A stretch of DNA of 64,000 nt. It comes from Ailurus styani. Taxonomy: Eukaryota; Chordata; Mammalia; Carnivora; Ailuridae. The position numbers and the translations under genes are program-made. How positions within the stretch are numbered: position 1 is the first letter of the stretch; each line of letters opens with the position of its first letter. The stretch is taken from the NCBI GenBank assembly GCA_002007465.1, contig LNAC01000162.1:3331761-3395760 (forward strand), given 5' to 3'. The notes below the pieces were generated by a model. It saw only the letters and a list, made by a program, of their open reading frames with translations. It made no database searches and was not told the origin of the DNA. This document shows positions 13,006-24,182 of this stretch, piece after piece.

Positions 13006-13072
13006 TTTCTTTCTTTCTTTTTCTCTCTTTCTTTCTCTTTCTTTCCTTTCTTCCTCCTTTCCTTCCTTTTTT
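12943..13072. repeat. (TTTC)n microsatellite in L1 ORF2
   Basis: About 130 bp of pyrimidine-only tetranucleotide repeat, with interruptions at its 3' side (ttcttcctcc). It sits where ordinary L1 ORF2 sequence would be a short T-rich stretch, so it is an expansion inside the element and a likely length polymorphism. Confidence 0.95.
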
Positions 13073-13471
13073 GATAGTTTCATGTTTCTAGAAATTTATC
13101 CATTTCTTCTAGGTTGCCCAATTTGTTGGCATACAGTTCTTCATAGTATTCTCTTATAATTGCTTGTATTTCTGTGGCGTGGGTGGTTATTTCTTCTCTC
13201 TCATTTGTGATTTTATTTGAGTCTTTTCTTTTTTTCTTGATAAGTCTAGCTAGAAGCTTATCAATTTTATTGATTTATTTTTTCAAAGTACCAGTTCCTT
13301 GTTTCACTGATCTGTTCTATTGTTTGTTTGTCTGCTTGTTTTAGTTTCCATATCATTTATTTCTGCTCTAATCTTTATTATTTCCTTCTTTCTGCTGGTT
13401 TTAGATTTTGTTTGTTGTTCTTTTTCTAGCTCCTATAGGTGTAAGTTTAGGTTCTTTATGTGACATTTTTC

Positions 13472-13714
13472 TTCCTTCTTGAGGAGGCCTTATAAACTTC
13501 CCCCTTAGAATTGCCTTTGTTACATTCCAAAGGTTTTGGANTTTCACAGCCCTCACCAAAGCACTGTGAAAGATGTAAGCCTGATGATTCACAGACCTGT
13601 ACCCCTTGGGCAAATAATAAAAATAAAATTAAAAAAAAAAAAAANTTCCTTCTTGAGGAGGCCTTATAAACTTCCCCCTTAGAATTGCCTTTGTTACATT
13701 CCAAAGGTTTTGGA
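13472..13714. repeat. 69-bp direct repeat around two Ns
   Basis: Bases 13472-13540 and 13646-13714 are identical over 69 bp (both run from 'ttccttcttgaggagg' to 'aaaggttttgga'). The first copy is followed at once by a single N (13541) and the second is preceded at once by a single N (13645). The two copies enclose a 103-bp segment. Identity this exact, abutting the Ns, points to an unmerged contig overlap rather than a biological duplication. Confidence 0.9.
13542..13644 (+). mobile_element. L1 3'-end fragment between two Ns
   Basis: Plus-strand sequence with 'ctgatgattcacagacctg' followed by an A-rich tail, matching the 3' end of the L1 at 51951-52926. It lies in the opposite orientation to the surrounding L1. 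It is either a short 5'-truncated L1 insertion or a misplaced contig, since both edges are single Ns. Confidence 0.8.
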
Positions 13715-13766
13715 CTCTTGTGATTTCATTTTCATTTGTTTACATGTATCTTTTATTCATTTATTT

Positions 13767-13927
13767 TTAAAGATTTTATTTATTTATTTGACAGAGAAAG
13801 AAAGAGAGGAAGAGAGCACAAGTGGGGTGAACAGAAGGGGTAGAAGCAAGCTCTCTGCTGAGCAGGGAGCCTGATGCGGCACTTGATCCCAGGATCAATT
13901 AACCAACTGAGCCACCCAGGCACCCCT
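13767..13927 (-). mobile_element. CanSINE in L1, older and shortened
   Basis: Minus-strand copy with 'ttttaaagattttatttatttatttgacag' and head ending 'gagccacccaggcaccc'. Part of the head (the usual 'gagatcatgacctgagc' stretch) is deleted between 'cccaggatc' and 'aattaacc'. No clean TSD was found. Confidence 0.9.
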
Positions 13928-14582
13928 CCAGGTACTTTTTAAATTTCCTTTATTTCCTGGTTGACCCCATTTATTGTTTAGTAGAATGTTATTTAGCCTC
14001 CATGTACTTGTGGTATTTCCATATTTTTTCCTTGTGATTCACTTCTAATTTCATAGCATGGTTAAAAAATATGCATGATATGATTTCAATATTCCTGAAT
14101 TTGGTAAGATTCACTTTGAGGGCTAATATATGATCTATTCTGGAGAATGTTCCAAGTACACTTGAAAAGGATGTGTATTCTGCTATTTTAGGGTGGAATT
14201 TTCTGAATATATCCGTTACCTCCATCTGGTCCAGTGTGTCACACAAAGCCACTGTTTCCTTGTTTATTTTTTGTTAGATGATCTGTCCACTGATGTAAGT
14301 GGGGTGTTAAAGTACCCTACTATTACTGTATTATTGATTAGGTTCCTTTATGCATATTATTGTTCTTTGTATTGCGTGGTCCTATATTGGGTGCATAAAT
14401 ATTTACAATTGTTAAAACTTCTTGTTGTATTGTCCCCTTAATGATTATATAGTGTCCTTCTTTGCCTTTTGTTACAGTCTTTGTTTTAAAAATCTATTTT
14501 GTCCAATATGAGTATTGTTTCTCCAGCTTTTTTTTTTTTTTGACGTCTATGTGAATGATAGATGTTTCTCCATTCTCTTTTT

Positions 14583-14690
14583 TGGGGGGGAGGGGGCAGG
14601 GGTCCAAACTCAAGGACCATGAGATCAAGACCTAAGCTGAGATCAAGATTTGGATGCTTAACCGACTGAGCCACCAGGTGCCCTGCCCCC
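14583..14690 (-). mobile_element. CanSINE in L1, truncated
   Basis: Only the tRNA-derived part survives ('ccatgagatcaagacctaagctgag...gactgagccaccaggtgccc'), fronted by a G-rich tract rather than the normal GA/T tail. The flanks 'ccattctctt' and 'ccatcctctctctt' hint at a decayed TSD. Confidence 0.8.
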
Positions 14691-15298
14691 ATCCTCTCTC
14701 TTTCAATCTGCAGGTGACTTTAGGTCTAAAATGAGTCTCTTATAGGCAGCAAATAGATGGGTCTTGTTTTTTGTTTTGTTTTGTTTTAATTCACTCTGTC
14801 ACCCTATGTCTTTAATTGGAACATTTAGTCCATGCATATTCAAAGAAATTAATGTTAGGTATGTATTTATTGCCATTTTATTACTCATTCTGAGGTTATT
14901 TCTAATGATTTTCTTTGATCCTTTCTTGTCTTTTTTTCACATATTGCTGATCTTCTTTAGTGATATAATTGAATTGTTTTCTCTATTCTCTCCATATTTA
15001 TTAGTGGTTTTTTGATACATGGTTATCATTAGGTCTGTTCATAACTTCTGCATAAAGAAGTCTATATTAAGTTGAAGGTCAATTAAGTTTGAACCCATTC
15101 TTTTGTCCTCTCCTCACCACATTTAAAATATATGGAATTACATTTTATATCTTTTTTGTGAGTTCCTTGATGATTTTTTTACAGAAATATTAATTTTTAC
15201 TGTTTTTGTGTTTCCTACCTCTATACTGTCACTTTTGGCCTCTCTTTTCCACTCAAAGAGTCCCCTTTAATATTTCTTGCAGGGGTTGTTTAGTGATC

Positions 15299-15835
15299 AT
15301 GAACTCCCTAAGTTTTGTGTGTCTGGGAAACTCTTTATCTCTTCTTCTATTCTGAATGATGGTCTTACTGGATAGAATATTCTTAGTGACAGAGTTTTCC
15401 CATTTAGCACATTTAATGTATAATGCCACTCCCTTCTGGCTTGCAAAGTTTCTGTTGAAAAATCTCCTGCTAACCTTGTGGGTTTTCTCTTGTAAGTTAC
15501 TGACTTCTTTCGTCCTGCTGCTTTAAAATTTTTTTCTTTATCATTATATTTTGCCAATCTAACAATAATATCTCTTGGTGTGGGTCTGCTTTTGTTGATT
15601 TTAATGGTATTTCTCCAGATTAGGGAAGTTTTCAGCTATTATTTCTTCAAATAAATTTTCTGCCCCCTTTTCTCTCTCTTCTTCTTCTTCTGGGACTCCT
15701 ATAACATGAATATTATTACCTTTGATGCAGTCACTGAGTTCCCTAAGTCTTTTGTCATTTTGCATAATTCTTTTTTCTCTCCTCTGTTCAGTTTGTTTAC
15801 TTCTCATTACTCTGTCTTCTTGGTCACTAATTGAT
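15299..15835 (-). pseudogene. L1 ORF1 (RNA-binding protein) remnant
   Basis: Two minus-strand frames together cover the conserved half of ORF1p. One, near 15.60-15.80 kb, carries RELSDCIKGNNIHVIGVPEE, the start of the RRM-like domain. The other, near 15.30-15.55 kb, carries FSTETLQARREWHYTLNVL, the C-terminal domain. They lie in different frames, so at least one frameshift separates them. ORF1p normally forms trimers that coat L1 RNA. The N-terminal coiled-coil half is not recognisable here. Confidence 0.85.
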
Positions 15836-16735
15836 GGCTGGGCAAAGCTAGGCCCAGGGCACAATGGTGGCTGGGGATGTGGCTTGGTGCCCAGCAACAG
15901 CTGGCCACAGCACAAGATAGCAGCTGGGGGCACGTGGCTGGGTGCAGCAGATGGGTATGGCATGCGACAACAACTGTGTATCTTACAGCTGGGCAGGGCA
16001 CATGCACAGCTTTAACAAAATTGCCCTTTGCCCAGGGCCAGGGCCACAGGCTTGGAGAACTCATAGGCATGGTGTACAACTAGCAGGTTAGGTAGCAGGT
16101 GTCTGTGCAGCCCTGCCTCCTGTGGGGGGCTCTGTGTTTATGCTGGAGGGGGCAGGAGAGGAAAACGGTACCTGTCAATTTGGGGAGAAGTCCACCAACA
16201 TGCTCTGAAATCAGTGTGAACTTATCTGTTTCCCATTTTCTCTGGCATTGTCTAAACTACCATTTTTATGTTGCCTCCTCATGTAGGCTGCTGTATCTTT
16301 AAAGGCAGCGACCCCAGCTATCACTCTCCCTCCCAGGTCTCCCAGGGCTTAGTCAGCTGACTTTTAAAGTTCCAGGCTCCAAGTCCCACCTGTTTTACAG
16401 ACTTAGAGAATTCAGCCCCTTTGTTTTTCGAAAACTTTTTTTCGAAAAGCTATGGAATTGCTCTTCCCCATGTGAACTTCCTAGTATGAGGGTCCATTTC
16501 TCTGTCCTCTCCACATGCACAGCTCCCTCCTTCCTCCAGGCAGCCTCTCTTTCTTGGCTTTCCTGACTCCTAAACTTTCAGGTACAGCTTCTTGTCTGTA
16601 TGTAGCTGAGGAGTTTGTTCTGTCAGATCACTCTCTGGTTTACTGACCTGGGTGCAGATACCTAAGTTGTAAAAGTGGGACAGGGTAAGTTGAGGGTCCT
16701 CCTACTCCTCCATCATTTTCCTAAGCTCCTAACAG

Positions 16736-17389
16736 ACATCTTTTTTTGTTGTCTTAAGTACCCTTTTCCTCCATTCATAGTCTTTCTGAGAAAAAGCACT
16801 TGTTCCATTTAAGGGTCTCTAGGGGGCGATGAAGAAAAACATCATATCCTTCTGCTAGTTACTCAAGGCTCCAATGGAATAACGGGAACAATGTTCCCAA
16901 AACTATTCTTGGACATCAGATGTCTGTTTGATTTGGCAGATTCAATGGCTAGTACTCTTCCTTCAGCGAATTTTCTGGGATCCTCTCCCTTTCTTACTCT
17001 CTCCTCTCTTCTCATGCACATAAGCTCCCTATGGAATCACAGTACTTTTAAACATTTTTAAAATGTTCATTTTGTTCTGTTATTAACAGAGTTTTTTTTA
17101 TTCTAATGTACAAACATTTCATAATTTTCCTTTTTTTAAACAAATCTTTCATGTTTCTGGAAACTACTCTGTAGTGTATCTCAGAGGATAAACTCTAATA
17201 CTTAAGTGCAGTTCTTAAAAAATCACTTTGACTTATTATTATTAGATTTATTAATATGACTTAACTTTCCTCTCATAGTAAGAATTTAAGTTTCTTGTCT
17301 CTTCATTTAAATTGTACAATGTGTTTTTAACCCATTTGTTTCTATAGCCAACTCATCTATTTTACAACCCTGAAATTGAGAAGTTTAAT
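16736..17389. other. Unique DNA, no gene seen
   Basis: Sequence between the 5' end of the 9.2-16.7 kb L1 and the next L1 fragment. It is T-rich, with no exon signal. A CTCF-like core (ctctagggggcg) lies near 16817-16828; see findings. Confidence 0.5.
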
Positions 17390-18530
17390 AAAAGGTACAT
17401 CAGAAACTCAAGGAAATTCATCTGTGAAGCTAATTCTAAAGCTTCTTTGAAAGTACACAAGAAATAGAATAACAAAACATTTTTGGAAAATAAGAATGAG
17501 GTGAGAAGAATGTCACTACCTGATTTTACGACTCAAAATAATGCTATAGTAATCAAGACACTGGTCAAAGAATAGACACACAGATCTATGGAACAGAAAG
17601 AGTCAAGAAATAGAACTAATGATATGGTCAGTTGATTTCTGACAAAGGTACAAAAGCAATTCAATGGAGAATGGAGAATTTTGTCAATAAATGGTGTTGG
17701 AAAACTGAACAACCATATGCAAAAAAAAAATGAACCTCAATCTAACACTATCTCTATTTACAAAAAGTAGTTCCAATTGGTTTGTAAATCTAAAAATAAA
17801 ATTAATTATAAACCTCTAATAAGGCGACAGAGGAGAAAATATCATGATCTGCGGCTAGGTAAAAAGCTCTTAGACATGACAGGCAAACACATCCTGTAAA
17901 AGAAAAAAACTGATAAATTAGAATTCATCAAAATTAAAAAACTTTTGTTTCATGTAAAGTACTATCAAGAAAACTAAAAGACAAACTACTGACCAGGAGA
18001 ATGTATTTGCAAAGCACATATCTGAACAAAAATATATTTACAATATATTATATACAGACTATATTAAGAACTCTACAACATAATAAAACAAATAAAACTC
18101 TCTACAACATAATAAGACAACCCAATTTTAAAATGGTCAAAGACTTGAATAAACATATCACTAAAGATGATGAACTTAGGAAAATAAACACATGAAAAGA
18201 TGTTCAACATCAGACATTCGCTCAAAATTATTGTGAAAATGCAAAATAAATCTCCACACTGGTAATAATAGTTAAAATAAAAAATAATGATAGTATCAAA
18301 CGTTGATGAGGATGAGGACAATGGGGAGGATTAGAACTCTCATAAATTGCTCCTGGAAATGCAAAATGGTGTGGGTCCTTTGAGAAATAGTTCACTGGCT
18401 TCTCATAAACTTCTACATATATCATATGACCCAGCAATCTTACACTTAAGTATTTACTTCAGATAAGTGAAATCAACTTCACACAAAAAGTCCATTTACT
18501 ATATGTTAATAATAAAATTTTTAAATTAAT
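17390..18530 (+). mobile_element. LINE-1 fragment (ORF2 3' part)
   Basis: Plus-strand L1 text recognisable from 'atagtaatcaagacactggtcaaagaatagacacacagatc', then 'tcaataaatggtgttgg' and 'cagcaatcttacacttaagtatttact', all from the C-terminal third of ORF2. It is diverged, with stops, and both ends fade into unique sequence. I infer an older L1M-type copy; the subfamily is unassigned. Confidence 0.85.
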
Positions 18531-20656
18531 CTGTGTAAACTTAAGAATAAATATTTGTTTATTTTATCAATACAAAGAGGAGGGGAAGAGGAAGAGGTTA
18601 ATTCAATAAGGCTCCTTAAAAATATATTTTGAGGATAACAACTTTTTCCACTTTTTCCTGGAGTTAAAATGAAAAGTAACTATGGTTAAATTTCAGCAAA
18701 AAATATTTTAAACAATTTTAGAGAAAGAGAACTGGAGTTAATGAGATGGTTGAAGGTCTTCGACATATCTAAAATACACAATTTATTTTCATTAGCCTCA
18801 GCATATTCAATTGGTCAAGAACTATGAAAATATTATTTCACACGGTCAGCAAGAAACAACACTAGGGTTGAGATAAAGGACAAATCTGGCAACAATGGTG
18901 GTTCTTCAAAAAAGAAAAAAATTAGTACTTTCCTCCTGTGAAGTTTGTTTATATTTTTTGTGGAAATGTATAGTTTGGCAAAACTTCGACCTTTTTTCAT
19001 AAAGATAGTTAATTTGTCCTTCAATACTGAAGGAAAAAGGTGCAGACATAATTATACTTAGGGTAAAGATGTCCTAAATAAACATATCACAAAATAGGTA
19101 TTGTATTTGATGACTGTGTTATGTTAAAATCTACTTTAAAGCATGCCTGGATGACCTTTCAAACCCTAATATTATAAAACCACCACTGAAACATGGCCTG
19201 CAGTCAAGCTGAGCAAACGTCGTCTGCAAATTCCCTTGTTCATTTTGCCAAAATTACAGCAAAATATTAAAACTGACAGCCAAAATAGTACAAATCATTT
19301 ATCTTCCCATTTACACTGGTATATTGTATTCAGCTAATGTGGAATAGAGAAGATGTCATTACCCCAAAAAAAAAAATGATAAATTGAACAAAAAACTACT
19401 CAATAAAGCAGTATAAAAAGAAATAGATATTCACAAATGATTTCTGAAATTATCCTCATTTTACATATGTTACCAGTTTTCAAAAACTTAGGAATTAAAA
19501 AATAGATTAAAAATATATTGAACTTGATTTTATTTACCTCTGACAATTTCTTAGCATCATTCATGAAGTAACTGATCAGCACAGTCTTATGCTTTGTTTT
19601 TCCTAGCTTGAACTGACACTTAAATATTTTTTTGCTATGAGAGCACCGACTGTTGCCTTGACCTTTATATGACCTTTAGGATCTATTATACAGCATAATT
19701 CTTTAACTATGTTTTTTTTTATTTCATGTGATTGGTAACAACCAATAGTTTAATGTAAGAGCTATTACTGTGAACACAGTTTTTTACTGCATAAAAATAT
19801 AAAACTTCTCTGTGTACTTTGTTTATAGCTATGGGATTCTGAAAAAAAAAGGAGTTTGGCTTTTTTATTGATTTTGTAGTTCACTTATTGACTTTTTTAT
19901 TGATTTTGTAGTTAACAAGAGCATTACAAGACAAAATTAATTGGATTATAACACAGAAAAATAAGTTTTAAGTTAACAATTGTGGGATATACATAATTTT
20001 TAACTTTATGGGTAACTCTGTATGACCATACTTTCCCCAAACGTCTGAAAACAAAAAAACACAAGTTCCATAGGCCACATTGCTACAGCTACTAACTATG
20101 CAAAAGTTGGTATATCCTTTCATCTCCCTGTAATAATATTTCTTGTTCACACTCTAAAGGAGAGCATGGCACTGACCTTATGAAGGTTAATATGAACGTT
20201 ATTGCCTAGAGGTATTCTCTCTTAAATGTCATCCAGCACAATATTGCCCCTTTAATTCATCAGACTCCAGGCTCAGGGTCATAAAATAAGCACAATAAAA
20301 TGCCTTTTGTGTCCTCCAATTGTCAACAGCCTCCCTCACAACCATTCCTCCCCATAAGTGATGGATTTCTTGTCTTTTTCCTGTTTCTTTTGGCTCTTGA
20401 CCCTATAAACAATTTCCTGTTCACAGCTTTGTCTCACACTTTGGAAATGATGTTTCCTATGTCTTCTGTGGCCTTGGTTTCTGGCTTCCCTCCTTGACCA
20501 CAATTATGTTACCTATAGCTTCTCTGAATAGTCATCTCAAATGCTGTAGCCTGGACCAGGAAGTCTATAGTCTTAGGAAACTGTGTCATGAGATTCATCA
20601 TTTGGCTTATTCTGAATATACTGTAGTACTTTCAGAATGTAAAAAATGTTTTCATT
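18531..20656. other. Unique AT-rich DNA with a small tandem repeat
   Basis: No family repeat or exon is recognised. It includes a 22-bp sequence repeated at a 32-bp spacing (19860-19913). The 19,140-19,330 part has more mixed composition, including a few CpGs, than its surroundings, but there is no open frame of note. Confidence 0.45.
19860..19913. repeat. Local direct repeat, 32-bp period
   Basis: The sequence 'cttttttattgattttgtag' plus two Ts occurs at 19860-19881 and again identically at 19892-19913, separated by 10 bp. It is a local duplication in unique DNA. Confidence 0.85.
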
Positions 20657-20717
20657 TATATTATTGTTATTCATGTACTCGCTTTGGCAGCACATATACT
20701 ATATTATTGTTATTCAT
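20657..20717 (+). pseudogene. 3'-truncated U6 snRNA retropseudogene with TSD
   Basis: Bases 20675-20699 match the first 25 nucleotides of U6 snRNA with two differences, both transitions ('gtactcgctttggcagcac' against the usual gtgctcgcttcggcagcac). The rest of U6 and any poly-A are absent. The fragment is flanked by a perfect 18-bp direct repeat, tatattattgttattcat, at 20657-20674 and 20700-20717. This fits the known class of tailless retropseudogenes made by the L1 machinery, in which the RNA 3' part is missing. It cannot encode a functional snRNA. Confidence 0.88.
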
Positions 20718-20734
20718 AATAACCAGTTTAGTTA

Positions 20735-20885
20735 CTCAAAGTAGATAGTCATTCCCTACACAAAAGTGAAGAAAACTGAGGCTTAGAAAAGTAAAGTACA
20801 TTGACTAAGGATTTAGCTATAATTTGCTGAAGGGTTTAGAATATCTAGCTAGGCCTGCTGATTCCTGTTTCAATCCTCTTCACAA
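20735..20885 (-). mobile_element. MIR (antisense), decayed
   Basis: Block order 'gaagaaaactgaggcttagaaaagtaaag', 'ttgactaagg', 'aggcctgctgattcctg' is that of an antisense MIR. The central part is diverged. Confidence 0.6.
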
Positions 20886-23398
20886 ATCCACTTTACATCT
20901 AATTTATCTTCTGGGAGAATGAAACCATAAATAATAACTGTTGCTTCTTAAAGTTTCTAGTTTTATTTTGTTTTTTTTTAAACTTCCAAATTCTAAAATT
21001 TCTAACAATGGTCCTATGAACTTACTTTCTCTTTTTTGAATATAAATATTTTATAGCTATAAACATGCCCTTTTATGACCTGCTCTCTACCAAAGAGATA
21101 TATGACTAGGCCTACACAAAAAAATCAGGTAGTATTTTGTAATAGGAAAATTTAATACACTCAGCCTGTTATTTTTCTACCATTCTTATTAATTTTGCAT
21201 GAAATCTGCTAATAAATTAACTAAGGATCCACTGGATAGAGGATATGCTGATGCATATGTTTTCTTAGTTTTATGGCAAATAATAGTTTAGTGCAGAAAA
21301 GTCAAGGAAAGAAGAAAGTAAAATGGGAAGAGAACATCAATGCCTATTTTTCAAGAGAATTTATATGTAAACCCTTTATATATAAATATACTTGACAAAT
21401 ATTTCAATATTATTCATTTTTGTTTAATTTATCTGAACATGTACTTATTAGTCATCGATGAGGATACAAGATACAGTATATTATCCATTAATGTTCCAAA
21501 ACTTCTGATCTTCAGTTAAAAAACATAATTTTAACCAGATAATTGCCAAAGTGGCTTTGCTATTTGAGTATTAGTCATGCTGTTCACAAAAAGAACAAAC
21601 ACATTTTAAGTACTGCATAAATGCCTGGTATTGTAACGATTATTAATATTATGGAATGAGGTCAATAACATTGAGAGAAGAATAATTTAGCTTATATTAT
21701 GGATAGTGGTTATAACAATATGCATATGCTGCTCATTAAATAGCTCAAAGTTTTCTAATTTCTCTATATAATTTCAATAATTAAAATCCTATTAAAACCA
21801 TTCTTGAATGTTATTTTTCTTGAATAATTTTGTTTTTAGTTCTTGCCCACCAGTTAATTTTTATTTTATTTTTTTTAACTGAGAGAGAAATATTTATCTC
21901 ATAAAATATGAGTCATCCTTTTGGTTTCTTCACTGAGTGAATGCAATGAGTATTATAACCTTTCTTATTTTTTTTCTTTACTTATTTTTTAAAAATTTCA
22001 ATAAATTTCCTTAATGAGTTCAATTCTTTTTAAATTTAAAATTTTAATTTGACTCCAAATTAATATGCAATGTCATAAGCTTGAAGTTTTGAAACACCAC
22101 AAGACAGGGACAAACTTTTTTTTTTCTCTATACTAAAATAAATACCAATCTATATTCAGATAGTATCCATACACTTTCCAGATCTCTGATGGTGAGATTT
22201 CTTTTTCCTTTCAAATATCTTATTCAGCACCTCCTTTTTCTTCGGGGAACTTCTGTCTCATCCCTTAAGTTACTATTTTATTTTTTTATATAGAAAAAAA
22301 AGATCTAAATATTTTGCAAAATAGATCATGTCGTTTCTCTTTGTTGCAAATTTATTATCTTTTAAGAACCAATATTGAGAGCTTTGTCAAAAGTGTCACA
22401 TCAAGAGTATAAGTAAATGGCAAGAGTGTCAGCACATATTTCCAAAGACCCCAGCTACAAGTAAATGTCTCAAACAAGGAACAGGAACCCCGAACAGGAC
22501 CAGTTACACCAAAGACACTCATAAATGTCTCTGAATAAATGAAAGGATAAAGGGATGAGGAAATAAATAACTATTTAAGATGGACTTGCAGGCCAAATTC
22601 TAATATTAGTGCAGGATGTGCTTGATTGCCTACTGGTTCATTTAGATCTTAGAAGATATTAAAAAAAAAAAAACTAAAATGCCTTAGTTTCCATATTCAG
22701 CTAAGTGATAATAATTGTGTTAACAACCCCCTGCTCTAACTCCTACACTTACACAACCTCATCTTTGGCAAAAAGTAATGGTGAAAATAGTGGGAGTAGT
22801 ACATTTACAACAATTCTTTCAAGATCATTACAATCCTTATTTATTAACCAAGACTTCCAGAGAATAAACTGTCAGGTCTCCCATCTAGGAAGATAGGCTA
22901 TCACTTTTCAGTGATATTTATAAGTTGAGGTCTCAAAAAACTATCAATCTTCTTCCTGCAATTTTTTTCAGAATTAAACTGATAGAGATAAGTCATTGAG
23001 AAAAAAATGTTCACATATAGAATACCTTATGTTTGCAAACAAGCAAGCTTAGATTTGCACACTTAATACAAAACTCAAACCCAACATTTCTTAGGCTCCC
23101 TTTTTAATTTCATAAGTAAATAAATAAATTAGAAAGTCCTGATTGGGTGATCCCACATTGTCACCTATTCTTATGCCTAAACCAGGGATATAGAACAAAC
23201 TTCTGACAATATTTCATTTTAATGTGGTAAGCTGACTGGCATCCTGAACTGTATTGTTTTCAATATATGCAGTCCTTTCTTGGTGACAATCTTGAGGATG
23301 GTTGCTTTTCTTCCAAGCATGTGCAAAATATATAATACAGTTCTTGCCCAAACTATGCAAAAACTATAATACCTTTTTCTTTCTTTCATCTTACAGGT
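20886..23398. other. Unique AT-rich DNA, no gene seen
   Basis: Very AT-rich, with many T and A runs and short TA stretches. No repeat family, RNA gene or exon can be supported. Confidence 0.5.
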
Positions 23399-23430
23399 GT
23401 TTATTTTTAAAAATTTATTTATTTATTTAT

Positions 23431-23480
<50 letters not shown>

Positions 23481-23652
23481 GTGTGTACCCACACAAGTGG
23501 GGGGAGGTGCAGAGAAAGAGGGAGAGAATCCCTAGCAGACACCTCCATGAGCAGGGAGCTTGACCTGGAGCTCCATCTCACCACCCTGCGATAATGACCT
23601 AAGCTGAAACCAAGAGTCCAACACTTAACCCACTGACCCAGCCAGGCACTCC
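23399..23652 (-). mobile_element. CanSINE, older, with (GA)n expansion
   Basis: Minus-strand copy with 'tttatttttaaaaatttattta', a long GA tract (about 23431-23477), and a decayed head ending 'ccagccaggcactc'. Flanking ttacagg (23391-23397 and 23653-23659) is a short TSD. At about 254 bp it is longer than average because of the GA expansion. Confidence 0.88.
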
Positions 23653-23944
23653 TTACAGGCAGTTTTAAATTGAACTGTTTTTCCTTACATATCTTGAACT
23701 TTTAGTTCAAACTCTTATTATACTTTATATTTTTGTCTTTTTTTACTATCTAAATATTTTAGTCAAGTTTATCCCTTATCATTTTACTTTCCAATTACTA
23801 TTAATCATACATGGATATTTATTAAATATGCACTGCTTTTTGGACACTTCCACTTGTCATTTCAATTGTGATCAATTTTATTACATGACTTGGTCATTTC
23901 ACTGAAAATTTTGTCTATCTAATCTTGAAGTTCCAAGACTGACT

Positions 23945-24165
23945 TTATTCCTATTCAGTCATTCACGTATATATGTATGATCCTTTATGCCAAATGTTAT
24001 TCTCAGTCCTTAGTTCACAGTTGTGAATGAGACAGAAGAGGTCTTCTTATTGAACTTACATTCTAACATAGGTACACAGATAAAAAAATTTAAAAATAAG
24101 TAAATGAGAAAATATTAGACTAGAAGTAAGTACAAGGGAGAGAATTAAATTACTATACTGTGATA
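23945..24165 (+). mobile_element. L2 3' fragment
   Basis: Contains 'atgccaaatgttattctcagtcc', 'cagttgtgaatgagacagaagag' and 'cttacattctaacatagg', the usual order in the 3' end of LINE-2 (ancient, shared across mammals). Diverged. Confidence 0.65.
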
Positions 24166-24182
24166 AAGAATGACAGGTAGGG

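Larger units (their letters stand above)
9680..14900 (-). pseudogene. L1 ORF2 (endonuclease/reverse transcriptase) remnant
   Basis: The minus-strand translation shows scattered ORF2 blocks. The N-terminal end is near 14.8-14.9 kb, the inter-domain segment with [14 protein letters not shown] near 12.7 kb, and the reverse-transcriptase YXDD-equivalent box near 11.7 kb. The family normally has F-A-D-D followed by MILY at that box; here it reads L-A-N-N followed by MILY, so both catalytic aspartates are replaced by asparagine. The C-terminal part near 10.1-10.2 kb is interrupted by a SINE. There are stops, frameshifts, a TTTC expansion and SINE insertions throughout. In a live element this protein nicks DNA and reverse transcribes L1 RNA; this copy is a fossil. 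The ends are approximate. Confidence 0.85.
9165..16735 (-). mobile_element. LINE-1, near full length, dead, nested
   Basis: A carnivore-type L1 on the minus strand. The 3' UTR lies at the low end (about 9165-9600, 'aattcaaattagttaacatacagtg'), followed upstream by ORF2, ORF1 (15.3-15.9 kb) and a more GC-rich 5' UTR. The 5' UTR ends near 16735 with 'cctactcctccatcattttcctaag', the complement of the usual L1 5' start. Without its seven inserted SINEs and the assembly seam it is roughly 6 kb, close to full length. Both ORFs carry stops and frameshifts, and the reverse-transcriptase FADD box reads LANN, so it cannot move. I could not define a convincing TSD. Subfamily is not assigned. Confidence 0.9.

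Noticed and set aside
15830..16400. GC-richer stretch considered as a CpG island or promoter
   Set aside because: It is the 5' UTR/ORF1 side of the antisense L1 with few CpGs. An old L1 promoter may have been here, but nothing shows activity.
23424..23478. Long GA tract considered as a GAGA-factor or promoter element
   Set aside because: It is the expanded GA part of an inserted CanSINE.
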